NCBI RefSeq assembly: GCF_904849725.1
Contig: NC_058522.1
Span: 454,152,844-454,216,843 of the forward strand
Reading direction: 5' to 3'
DNA from: Hordeum vulgare subsp. vulgare
Lineage: Eukaryota > Streptophyta > Magnoliopsida > Poales > Poaceae
DNA: 64,000 bases
How positions within the stretch are numbered: position 1 is the first letter of the stretch; each line of letters starts with the position of its first letter. Positions 46,100 to 55,014 of this stretch are shown in pieces. The position numbers and the translations under genes were made by a program. The notes under the pieces are model-generated. The model was not told where the DNA came from and did no database searches. It was given only the letters and a program-made list of their open reading frames with translations.

Positions 46100-47641
46100 T
46101 TATATAATTAAGTATCTAAAATATCACGCGTGCCATAACCCCTTCAGTCCTGGTTGGTGTCAGCAACTAGAACTAAAGGTCTCATTCGAACCGAGACTGA
46201 TGCCTGCCGAGCCCCATCCGGCGTCCTAGCCTCTTGAACTGGGACTAATGCTCACATTAGTCCTGGTTTGTAACGCGACCGGGACTATTGCTCAGAACAA
46301 AAGCCCTATTTTCTACGTGACAAAATTTAGCCCATGCAATATGCCCTTCCAAACAACGGATGAATGTCCCATAAAAACTGTATCTAGTATACTGCCATTG
46401 GGGAATTACTCCGACTTCATTAAACGAGCGCATAAGCCGTCTCGGGTTTCATTTAATCTCCAAGCCTGCTTTGCAAGCAAGTCTTGGTTGAAAGCACACA
46501 TGTCCCTGAACCCCATACCCCCTTTGCACTTTGGAAGTTTCAGCTTGTCCCAACTCAATCATGCCATTTTTCTTTTGCCCTTATCGACTTCCCACCATTA
46601 CCGCCTCATCATCTTGGTGAGTTCATCACAAACCGCCACAGGTAATCGGAAAACAATATTAATATAAGTGGGTATCGCTTGGCCTACTGCTTTGATCAAT
46701 ATCTCCTTGTTACCTATCGACATAAACTGCTCACTCCAGTCAATTAGCCTCTTTCGAACTCTTTCCTCTAGAGTCTTAATCCTGCCTTAGTGCATTTTTC
46801 CTTGGTACATGCAACCCAAGGTATTTATGTTCAAAGACTTCACTTGTAACACCCAAAATCTTCTTCACTTCACAGGATACCACTTCATTATAATTACCAG
46901 AAAAAAAGATGGAACACTTTGATGGGTTTATAAGTTGACCCGTCGCCCTTGCATAAGTGCTCAAGAAACCTTTCACTACAGTAGATAGCTATTTTGTGGC
47001 TTGAAAATAATAACGAGTCATCCGCAAATAACAAATGTGAAATCGTTGGTGCATGCTTACAAACTTTGACACCTTGAAAACCGTTCTCCGAAACAACTTT
47101 GTTCACCAACCGAGAAAGCGCATCAGCAACAAACCGAAATAGAAATGGGGACAAGGGATCACCTTGTCCGAGGCCACGTGATGGGCTAAAAGGCTCCAAT
47201 AGTTTTCCATTTAATTTTACCGAATACTTCATAGAAGACACACAATCCATGATCCAAGAAATCCACCTCGGAGAGAAACCCCACTTGCCTAGGGCCTTAT
47301 CAAGGAAAGTACAGTCCACCCAGTCATATGCTTTGGATAGGTCCAATTTATATGCGCAACACGCCGGTGAATTATCTCCCATTGACTGAGTATAATCAAT
47401 ACACTCAAACACAACGATGGAGTTGTCGGTTATTAGTCTCACTGAAATAAAAGCACTTTGGTTCTCTGAAATAAGCTCAGAGAGAATAGGGCGTAATCTG
47501 TTAACCATGCACTTGGAGACTATCTTATAAATAAGATTACGTAAGCTAATTAGTCGGAAATCCCTGAGTTGTTTTCGGATTGAACTTTGAGGATCAAGAG
47601 AATTGCAGTGTCATTTACTCCTTTCGGCGCCACCCCTGTTA

Positions 47642-48207
47642 CTCCCTCCGTCACGGTTTAGAAGGCACCCTTGGAAAATTTCTGGGACCAAGGTAGTCAT
47701 CGATTGATTGTGAGATGTAGCAGGTGTAAATGCTAATGCGCCTAATCAACTGAGAAAATACTACTCCCTCCATCACAGTATATTGGGCATATCTCACAGG
47801 GCTCTGGGACCTAGATGTTTTTCTATTGGTAGGAAAAACCGAGCCGACGAGTTATACAAGCGCCTAATTAATCGCAAAATTGACGCATTAGTAACCCTCC
47901 GTCCACTAAACGAGCGACTTCCTCGCATGCATTGGTGGAGACGGTTTCCAAAACACCCCAATTAATAGGATAATAAATGTCATGCGCCCTATTTCCTTCT
48001 AATTGTGAAAAATTATCGTTTTGAAGATACGCTCAATATACTGTGATGGAGGAAGTAGCTTAATGTGTGATCAGCAAATTGGGAGGACGCATGCATGAAT
48101 AGTATTAGTACTAATTAATAGGAGTAATTGATTTCACACCTTAAATCTTGTCTATTTTGAAAATACACGCAAGTTTAACTGTGCCTTCTAAACTATGACG
48201 AAAGGAG
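47642..48207. mobile_element. Stowaway MITE containing a second MITE
   Basis: Terminal repeats CTCCCTCCGTCACGGTTTAG at the left and the matching inverse (TAAACTATGACGAAAGGAG) at the right, with TA duplications at 47640-47641 and 48208-48209. Without the nested element (47764-48055) it is about 272 bp. It lies in the LINE reverse transcriptase frame. Confidence 0.9.
47764..48055. mobile_element. Nested Stowaway MITE
   Basis: 292 bp with ends CTCCCTCCATCACAGTATAT and ATATACTGTGATGGAGGAAG, TA duplications at 47762-47763 and 48056-48057. It is inserted in the MITE above, so it is younger. Confidence 0.9.
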
Positions 48208-48639
48208 TACAAAGAAATCCATCACTGCTGCAATTATTTCACTTTTCACAACAACCCAGATATGCTGATAAAAGTGAGCGGAAAACCGTCCATATCTGGG
48301 CCTTTAAAGAACCAATCTGAAACAGTGCGCATGAGATCTAAAACGGAGCACACAACATGTCGTTCATCTCCGTGGTTACCTTCCCTTCTATACTCACAAT
48401 CACTAAATCAGGTATTATCGTGGGGTCCTTTGTGAACACTTCCTGAAAATAGGAACGTGTCATCAACTCCATCTCCGATGTAGCATTGCACCACGTGCCA
48501 TCCATTTTATGCAACCTCTGAATAATTTTGTCTAGCTCTCTAAGAGCATCTCTAGTAGAACCCTCAAATCGTTAAATGTAAAACCAGTTTTAAGGGTTGA
48601 GAATTGCTCAATTTTGACACTTTTAAAGGTTGAAATACA

Positions 48640-48727
48640 GGGGCAAAGAGTAGAACCCTCAAACCCAACCCTTATAACGGAATATTCCGTTATAAGGGTT
48701 GGGTCTGAGGGTTCTACTCTTTGCCCC
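48640..48727. repeat. 88-bp near-perfect palindrome in the Harbinger-type element
   Basis: Centre CGGAATATTCCG at 48678-48689. Arms run 48640-48683 and 48684-48727 with one mismatched pair (CAA against CAG). Each arm contains AGTAGAACCCTCA, which is also part of the element's terminal repeat. There is no loop. Confidence 0.92.
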
Positions 48728-48932
48728 AACCCCAACCCTTAAAACTGTCATTTGGCATTGCATAATTTTCACTAGAAAAACATAATAAACCTCCAAACAA
48801 ACACGGAAATAAAGATCATTGATGCATGGTTTAATGGTTTTTACATCACACAATCATCATCTTCCCCCTCTACTCGGCACCATCACCAAAAAATTACACT
48901 TGGCGTCATTTCCTAGACCACTTCCACGTCCA

Positions 48933-49595
48933 TCAAGCACCTCCATTGTCGCCGGTGGTGGAGTCTTCCACACCGCCATCGCCACCACAACTCATCGGAG
49001 TGTCACCTCGAAGAGTAGAGGACGCACCACGGAATATCCTCTTCCTCTCCGCGATGTCCTCCTTGTAGTCCTGCCACCATTGCAATTGTTCTTGATCCAT
49101 GTCCTTCTTGGACATCATCATGTGCTCCTTCTCTTCCACCATGAGTTCTTTCCATACCTTTGCCTCTTTCACCTTGATCATCCTCTCCTCCAAGTTGGCC
49201 TTGCGCTTTGCTTCTTCACGCTTTGCTTCCACTTGTGCAAGCTTGACCTCTTTCTTCTTCTCGGTGATAAGAAGCTTCATCTCCAATGTCTTCTTTGTCA
49301 ATTCCTCTCTTGCCTTCATCATTTGCTCCATCTTCTCCCTTAGGCTTGACGCCTCTCTTTCCATCTTCACCCTTACCTTGCCCTTCTTGGTTCCCTCGGG
49401 CTTGCCCAAGTTCCTCTCCCCCTCCTCATCTTCACTATCATCCATCCTAAGCATTGCCGACTTCTTGGGTGCGGTCTCTTGATCCCTCAACTTCCACTCG
49501 TCAAAGGTTTGAAGGATTGCCCAAGCATGTTTAAATGGGAATGGCTTGCCCTTGGAAGCGGCCATCTCCTTGTACCTCATGCCGGCAATTGTCTC
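48933..49595 (-). CDS. Myb/SANT-like protein of the Harbinger-type element, exon 2
   Basis: The exon starts after the acceptor TTGATAG at 49596 and is joined in phase to exon 1 (DY then ETIAGMRYKEM) across an 85-bp intron (49596-49680). It adds 220 codons and a stop, giving a 536-residue protein. FPFKHAWAILQTFDEWKLRD is the conserved block that follows the SANT domain in this family, in the region often described as NAM-associated. After it comes a long charged coiled coil (about 385-500: EKMEQMMKAREELTKKTLEM, VKLAQVEAKREEAKRKANLE) that probably mediates dimers. The tail is Gly/Asp-rich. No stop or frameshift is seen. Confidence 0.82.
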   Translation of the reverse strand, partial: ETIAGMRYKEMAASKGKPFPFKHAWAILQTFDEWKLRDQETAPKKSAMLRMDDSEDEEGERNLGKPEGTKKGKVRVKMEREASSLREKMEQMMKAREELTKKTLEMKLLITEKKKEVKLAQVEAKREEAKRKANLEERMIKVKEAKVWKELMVEEKEHMMMSKKDMDQEQLQWWQDYKEDIAERKRIFRGASSTLRGDTPMSCGGDGGVEDSTTGDNGGA

Positions 49596-49680
49596 CTATC
49601 AACCACACATAATCACATAAGAACACAACAATAGCCACACATAATCAAATAATCAAAATAGTGAAGAGATATGTACTCAC

Positions 49681-50628
49681 ATAGTCACTCTCCACGGTTC
49701 CACTAGGTGGTGCATCCCTCACTTGGTCCATGGCCGCACTCCAACGAGCACAAGCGGGCTTCATCAACTCCCACCGGCCTTGAAGCGACCGGTAAGTGCG
49801 AGAGATGAACCCACTATTCTTCGGCTTGATCCTACAATAGTTGTCCTCGATCCTTTGCCAATATAGTTTACCGGTTTGGTCGGTGCCGGTGGTTGCATCC
49901 ATCCCCACAGCTGCCCAAGCACGAACCAAGAGGATATCTTCCGCCTCGGTGTAGTTTGTCGACCGCACGCGTGGATGGGAAGCGGCGGTGAATGCCTCCT
50001 CCCCTATCTCGGCCACCTCCTCCTCGTCATCCCCTTCATCCTCCTCATCTTCCTCCAAGTCATCACCAACCCTAAAGGGTTCTAGAGGCAGAGCCCCGAG
50101 GTCCACCTCCGCGTCTTGGAGGAGGTTCATGAACGAGGATGGGGTTGCCATTTCCTCGAACACCTCGTGCGCGACGGGAGGAGGTTCGGCGGGCGTGGCA
50201 GCAGGCTTCTTCCGCGTCGCGAGCTTCTTCCGCTGCTTGGCCACGGCGGAGGACTCGCCGGCGGCCTTGGAGGCAGCCCCTCGCGGTCCACGGGAGGCCG
50301 CCTTCGGCCGGCTCTTCTTGAGGGCCGGAGCGTCGTCGGGGGCGGAAGCCGGGGCGGTGGCAGGGGCGGGAGCGGCGGCCGGGGCTGGCGCGGACGGAGG
50401 CGGTGGCAGGCCTGCCCGCCGCCGCTTGGCCCCGACGGTGGCGGGGGCGGCCGGGGCTGGCGCTGCGGCGGCCGTGGCGGGGACGGGGCCGACAGGGGCG
50501 GGCGAGGGCCGCCGCTTGGCCGGGACGGGCTTGGCCGGGGCGGGGACGGCCGGGGCCGGGGCGGGCGCTGCAGCCGCGGCCGGGGCGGGCGCGGCGGCCG
50601 GCGGCGGCGCGGCGGCGGGGGGCTCCAT
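49681..50628 (-). CDS. Myb/SANT-like protein of the Harbinger-type element, exon 1
   Basis: ATG at 50628 (MEPPAAAPPP) gives 316 codons up to donor GTGAGTAC at 49680. The upstream open frame to 50745 begins without an ATG, so this start is preferred. Residues 1-100 are Ala/Pro-rich, 103-141 basic (KKSRPK, KQRKKLATRKK, possible nuclear signal), 188-212 acidic, and about 220-316 a Myb/SANT-like domain (STNYTEAEDILLVRAWAAVG, YWQRIEDNY, RSLQGRWELMKPACARW). Trp residues fall at the spacing expected of SANT helices. In PIF/Pong elements this protein assists transposition, probably by binding DNA. The exon is uninterrupted, with very high GC in its first part. Confidence 0.82.
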
Positions 50629-50907
50629 GGCGGCGGCGGGGGCGAGGCGGGCGCGAGGAAGGCGACGGTTGGGAGACGGGATCGATCCCACGCTGGAGCT
50701 GAAGTGGAGTGCGGGTTGGGAAGAGTTTCTCCTCCCAACCCTCACTTCTACAGGCTCAAAACTAGTTTGAGGGTTGGTCCTCTAAAAATATTTACGGGTT
50801 TAAGGGTTTAAGGGTTCTAGTCTACGTCGTTTTTCGAACGAAAACTGTAAAAAAGCGGTTATTTTTAAGGATTTAAGGGTTTGAGGGTTCTACTAGAGAT
50901 GCTCTAA

Positions 50908-51071
50908 ACGGCCCTACGATGCAGGTACTCTGTATTCCTCACCAACTAACCAAGCCTCACCGACCAACTTCTCCTTACCAGTTTGAACATTCCATGGCCA
51001 TGGCACCTCAGGGCCAACATGGATGTGGATCCGACCTACGGCAGCTCACCTGCAGGAAAACATGTAGAAGC
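50908..51071. other. Short unassigned segment beside the Harbinger-type element
   Basis: It should continue the LINE 5' part, since the Harbinger duplication site is inside LINE-like sequence, but I could not read a convincing LINE frame here. Confidence 0.35.
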
Positions 51072-51073
51072 TA

Positions 51074-51484
51074 CTCCCTCCGATTCTTTTTAGTGTGCGT
51101 ATAACTTTTTTCCGTTTTTTTTCTGAATGGTCTGCGCGATGCATTTTTTGAGCGATTCTTTCCCATTCTACCCTTAATTTACTGCTTTGCATGCAATCAG
51201 CAGTAACTATTCAATTTATCCCATGCGCCCATGCCTTGCATGCAGAGATGAGGCGTTGTACTCATGTGGTGGAGGGAACGAGGAAAAGGAAGGAAGGACC
51301 AATCAACTAACGCTGCACATTCGAGGGCGTTGTAATCAATTGCATGCAGGCATTTATAGCAATCCATCTTTCTCCATACAGTGCATGCAACCACGAGGGC
51401 AATTTAGTCCAAAATGTTTGAATGGAGTCTCTCCTTGGTATCTGGGCTTGCACTTAGGCGCACAGTAAATAGGATCGGAGGGAC
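51074..51484. mobile_element. Stowaway-like MITE, about 0.4 kb
   Basis: Ends CTCCCTCCGATTCTTTTTAG and CAGTAAATAGGATCGGAGGG, with TA at 51072-51073 and 51485-51486. The last base differs from the ideal. The interior has no gene. Confidence 0.8.
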
Positions 51485-51486
51485 TA

Positions 51487-51576
51487 CTTTCTTCGTTCCT
51501 AAATTCTATTGAAAAGACTATATTTGACATATATAAACGCCTTTAGAATATATGTTTAGTTATTTTGTTTCGTATG
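51487..51576. mobile_element. Half of a Stowaway MITE
   Basis: Starts CTTTCTTCGTTCCTAAATTC, a diverged Stowaway end of the CTCCGTTCCTAAATATAAG kind, but no matching inverse end is seen before the next MITE. Confidence 0.45.
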
Positions 51577-51578
51577 TA

Positions 51579-51736
51579 CCCCCCGTTCTTAAATGTAAGT
51601 CTTTTAAGCGATTTTATTAAAGGTCTACATATGAAGCAAGATGATTGAATCTATACTCTAAAGTATGTCTATATACATTCGTATGTAGTCCACTAGTGAA
51701 ATATGTACAAAGACTTATATTTAAAAACGGAGGGAG
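51579..51736. mobile_element. Stowaway MITE, 158 bp
   Basis: Ends CCCCCGTTCTTAAATGTAAG and CTTATATTTAAAAACGGAGGGAG in inverse orientation, TA duplications at 51577-51578 and 51737-51738. The size and ends fit the small Thalos/Athos-like Stowaways of Triticeae. Confidence 0.88.
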
Positions 51737-51738
51737 TA

Positions 51739-52579
51739 GTTAATAGTGGAATCTAAGTAGGTAGAATTACAAAGACCGGTGTCTGCATTGCCGTCTTTGG
51801 CAGGGGCTACCTGAGCTACAACGACCACAAAACAGAAAACACTAACAAACCACCTGCGGACACCCTTGTATATTGTAGATTTTTCTGCTTATTAGGGTTT
51901 TTAGATGAGAATTCTCTATTAGTTAAGAGAAAACAACATTATTATATTCTATAAGCCTTCATTAAATATTTTCTTGACGTGTGCATTATAGAAGCCTCTA
52001 CCAAGATACTTGAATATAGTATTAAATATGATCAACAACGTATAAAGACATTAGAATATGTATTTAAGTAGTATAAATTGTTCTTTGTATGGAAATGTTT
52101 TTTGTGATATTTTATGCTTTGTCTAGGATTATAAGGAATTGGATTTAACAAATGTCCAAACTAAAAATAGATGGTCAAATAATATTTTTTTCATAACAAA
52201 TTATAGTTCCACATATCATTGTTGTGTTTATGATTATACATGTTTGAGTTATAAATGATAAAAATTGATATTATTAGTACCAATGCAATTGTGTAATCCG
52301 TATTACTAGAAAAAAATAATAAAACATATACTCAATGTTATATATAATTAAAAACAATTTTAAATATCACGATAATGAAATGTAAAGAATTAAAAATGTT
52401 TAGTATAAATGGATGAAAGTTGAATGAAGTATATTACTATGGGAGTGCCCTAAGTTAACGTCACATGTTTATTGTTTTAACCCGTTTTGGGTTGTCTCTC
52501 AAACCATGTTTCATAATTCTCGCATAGCCCAGTGTTGCAGTCTATTGGGTTATCAAATGTATAAAATATATAGTTTCCC
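51739..52579. other. AT-rich DNA with no feature recognised
   Basis: No reading frame, terminal repeat or conserved motif stands out. A LINE interior is possible, as a LINE end follows directly. Confidence 0.35.
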
Positions 52580-52886
52580 CTGAATCTGGCTATGTCAGTG
52601 GCGTGTAACAAGCTCATAGTTAACTCAGATAACTCTAATGTAATTGATTCAATGCAAGAAGGAAGTAATTCCTGTGGTACAGCTGCAACTATTTTTTGAT
52701 GATTGCTATCATATGGCTAGGGATTTTACCCAGGTGCGGTACGATCATTGACACAGAGAGGCTAATTCTGTTGTCGACGAACTAGCTAGGCTTTGCAAAT
52801 TTTCTTCCCCTAGCTTATGGTTTGATGAGCCACCTAGTGCCATCATTTCATTACTTGTAAGAGATAATGTACATGTTGATTACTAG
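52580..52886 (+). pseudogene. LINE 3' end: RNase H-like domain (RVT_3) remnant
   Basis: The translation gives ACNKLIVNSDNSNVIDSMQEG, then (after a one-base shift near 52696) DCYHMARDFTQVRYDH, REANSVVDELARLCKF and WFDEPPSAIISLLVRD before TAG at 52884. This order is that of the RNase H-like domain at the end of plant LINE polyproteins: the Asp in NSDN and the REAN block are its hallmarks. There is a TGA before HREAN. It lies on the opposite strand to the LINE at 46320-48540, so it is a different insertion. Confidence 0.8.
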
Positions 52887-53514
52887 CCAGTAAAGTTGGG
52901 ATGAGATGTTAAAAAAAGTGTATAAAATCTAAATCGGCGTTTCACACAATTTGTTTTATATGGGCTCCTCTGTATGAGTTTTGGGCTTCTTAACCCCCGT
53001 GACTTGTGTCACTCTAAATATGCAGCCATGTTTATTAGAAATGGTCGCCAGGGGCAGCACTTGCGAATTTGTACTCAGTGGCAAGAGAAAGTATCTGTCA
53101 ATTGTTATTAGAAACAGTCAGGATTGGCTGCACTTGCATATTTGCTCCATGTTGCATCTCTTTCTTCAAGCTGGTGAAGGACGCCAGAAGAATATGTGTG
53201 GCGGGTCCATGTTCCGGTGGGTGCCAAAAAAGATAAAAAATAAAATGAAAAGGATAAAAAACATAAAGTATCTCTTGTTTTTTAAAGTGACTCAAACTTT
53301 CAACAAAAAAGCTAATAAAATAAAATATAAATATCTCTAAAAATGTGCTGACCCATCAACAACGTAAAAATGTTTATAGATACAAGAATTTTCTTTTCAT
53401 GACTAAAAAACATTTTTTAAAAATTCATACTTACAGGCCGCCCAATTTTAAAACTTACAGTTTCAAAACCACAAGGACTTCTTTTTTTGGTGGCAAATAA
53501 AGTTAAAAAAAACT
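52887..53514. other. Unassigned AT-rich DNA
   Basis: The first part may be the LINE 3' untranslated region. A frame at 52981-53340 shows no known domain and ends in an A-rich low-complexity stretch. Confidence 0.35.
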
Positions 53515-54046
53515 TGGAGTCGCGGTCCGTCTTTGAAAAAGGTGAAATTATGACTACCCATTAGAGTTGCAGTTGGAGTCCGCCTTGTAAAATCATGCAA
53601 TGGCGACTATATATCCCCTAGATGTGTGCAATTGCACCCCTGCCTTGGAAAACATGTAGTCGTGTCCCGCCTTAGAAAACATGTAATTATGGTGATGTCT
53701 TGGAAAAACTGCCCTTGCGACCTACGTTGGAAAGCATGCATTTACGGCCCGCCTTGGAAAATGTTCAATTGCGGCCTACCTTGAAAACATGCAGTTGTGA
53801 TCCGCCTTGGAATATGTGCAGTTGTAGCCCACCTTGAAAAAATTGCAGTTTTCCGTCTTGGAAAACGTGCATTCGTGACACCACCTTAAAAAGATGCAAT
53901 TATGATCCAGCTTGAAAAACATGCAATTGCAGTCCACCTGGGAAAATATACGGCGACACCCCGTCTTAGAAAAATATGCAATTGCGACCCGCCTTGAAAA
54001 ACATGGAGTTGTGGTCCTGCCTTGGAATACGTGTAGTTGAGACCCG
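53515..54046. repeat. Degenerate minisatellite, unit about 30-35 bp
   Basis: Sixteen or so diverged copies of a unit close to GCCTTGGAAAACATGCAATTG followed by (C/T)G(G/A)(C/T)CC. Good copies are near 53640, 53740, 53790, 53970 and 54000. Spacing varies by a few bases. The array ends within ten bases of the CACTA start at 54053. Confidence 0.8.
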
Positions 54047-54079
54047 TCTTTACACTAGTAAGAACAACCTTATAGGTAG

Positions 54080-54440
54080 GAGCCTAGTAGTAGCGTTGGA
54101 AAACAGCATGCGCTGCTGCTACTTAGCAGTAGCGCTGGAAATACTAAGCGCTACTTCTAATGTCCTTAGCAGTAGCGCTGGATGCATTTTTAGCGTTACT
54201 GCTAAACGGGGCCCAACGAGGCCACCCGCAGTAGCTGTAGTAGCGGCGTTGTCCTGTGAAAGCGCTACTGCTAAGTTCCATAGCAGTAGCTGTCCCCTGG
54301 AACGAGCGCTACTGCTAAAAGGGGCCCAACGAGGCCATCGACAGCAGATGTAGTAGCAGCGTTGGCTTAGGAAAAGTGCTACTACTAAGTGCAATAGCAG
54401 TAGCGCTCCTCTGGAACTAGCACTACTACTACATGTGGCT
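54080..54440. repeat. Subterminal repeats of the third CACTA element
   Basis: At least ten copies of AGCAGTAGCGCT or its complement AGCGCTACTGCT, some degenerate, arranged head to head and head to tail. GGGGCCCAACGAGGCCA occurs twice (54219 and 54320) inside longer direct repeats of about 100 bp. Confidence 0.85.
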
Positions 54441-54454
54441 ATGGGAAGCTTTTC

Positions 54455-54757
54455 ACCCCCCCACACCCCTCTCCCCCATCCTCCCCCTTTGCCCTATTCC
54501 CTCATTTCTCCTTTCCTCTCTCTAAGTTACTTCTCCACCATTGTTGCCCTTCTTCTCTCTTCCATCTACCTATCACCCACACACACCCTCTCACCCTTCC
54601 TCCCCCTTTTCCCTACCCCTCCTTTCTCCTTTCCTCCACCATTTTTGCCCTCCTTTCACCCACACACACCCCCTCTCCCCCTATCCTCTCCTTTCTCCTT
54701 TCCTCTCTCTAAGTTACTTCTCCATCATTATTACTTCTCCACTATTTAGCCGTGCAC
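54455..54757 (+). repeat. Pyrimidine-rich leader with internal duplication
   Basis: Almost pure C/T tract before the TNPD gene. CTTTCCTCTCTCTAAGTTAC occurs at 54511 and 54698, a 187-base step, so part of the leader is duplicated. Open frames here are low-complexity and not genes. Confidence 0.8.
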
Positions 54758-55014
54758 AATCTCTCTTGGGATATATATAGGTGAGTAAAAAATTGTGCAT
54801 TTCAATAATGGGAATATGTGTGTTTGCGATATGAAGGGATTTTTGTGAGTGACGTCACTCGTGAGTTCCTTATGTTTTGCCGAAATGTCGATTTATTTCC
54901 GTTTCGGCGAATTTCGAGCAAACTCGATATGTCCTATTTTTAGGCAAGGTCATGCCAATTTTTTATATGCATGCATTTTGTTTATGACTCTTTCTCTTGT
55001 TATACCTTGCAGTC

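Larger units (their letters stand above)
41224..46319 (-). mobile_element. Decayed CACTA transposon, minus strand
   Basis: The right boundary is at 46319. On the minus strand it starts CACGTAGAAAATAGGGC, close to the Triticeae CACTA start with two bases lost after CAC. Subterminal repeats with (A)GTCC(C/T)GGTT follow (46140-46300). A degenerate TNPD gene covers the rest. A solo LTR (42239-43789) interrupts it. No second gene and no second terminus are seen. It abuts a minus-strand LINE at 46320. Confidence 0.85.
46320..48540 (-). mobile_element. LINE (non-LTR retrotransposon) remnant, minus strand
   Basis: The reverse transcriptase is clear. Upstream segment 48540-48215 has MTRSYFQEVFTKDP and DMDGFPLTF. 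After the MITE it continues GVAPKGVNDTAILLI (about 47635). Frame 47508-46894 has MVNRLRPILSELISENQSAF, YKLDLSKAYDWVD and the catalytic HLLFADDSLLF (FADD at 47017-47028). Frame 46976-46776 has YLGLHVPRK. The region 46667-46330 carries the post-RT zf-RVT-like part (KCKGGMGFRDM, KQAWRL). Stops and frameshifts abound. The 3' end is cut at 46319 by the CACTA and the 5' end by the Harbinger element at 48541. Confidence 0.88.
48544..50904 (-). mobile_element. PIF/Harbinger-type element carrying only a Myb/SANT-like gene
   Basis: A 2361-bp element with perfect terminal inverted repeats of 25 bases, starting GAGCATCTCTAGTAGAACCC, and a 3-bp duplication TAA (48541-48543 and 50905-50907), the mark of PIF/Harbinger transposons. 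It contains one gene on the minus strand (50628-48933) of the Myb/SANT-like type that Pong/PIF elements carry beside their transposase. No DDE transposase is present, so the element would need transposase from elsewhere. The subterminal DNA is rich in AACCCT(TA)A motifs. An 88-bp palindrome lies at 48640-48727. Confidence 0.85.

Noticed and set aside
49988..50811. Long plus-strand open frames (up to 260 codons), rich in Gly, Ala and Arg
   Set aside because: They are shadows of the GC-rich minus-strand Myb/SANT exon. High GC removes stop codons from all frames. The minus frame has the SANT signature and an in-phase intron.
48590..50890. Telomere-like AACCCT repeats
   Set aside because: Spacing and sequence differ from the plant telomere unit CCCTAAA. 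They are subterminal motifs of the Harbinger-type element.
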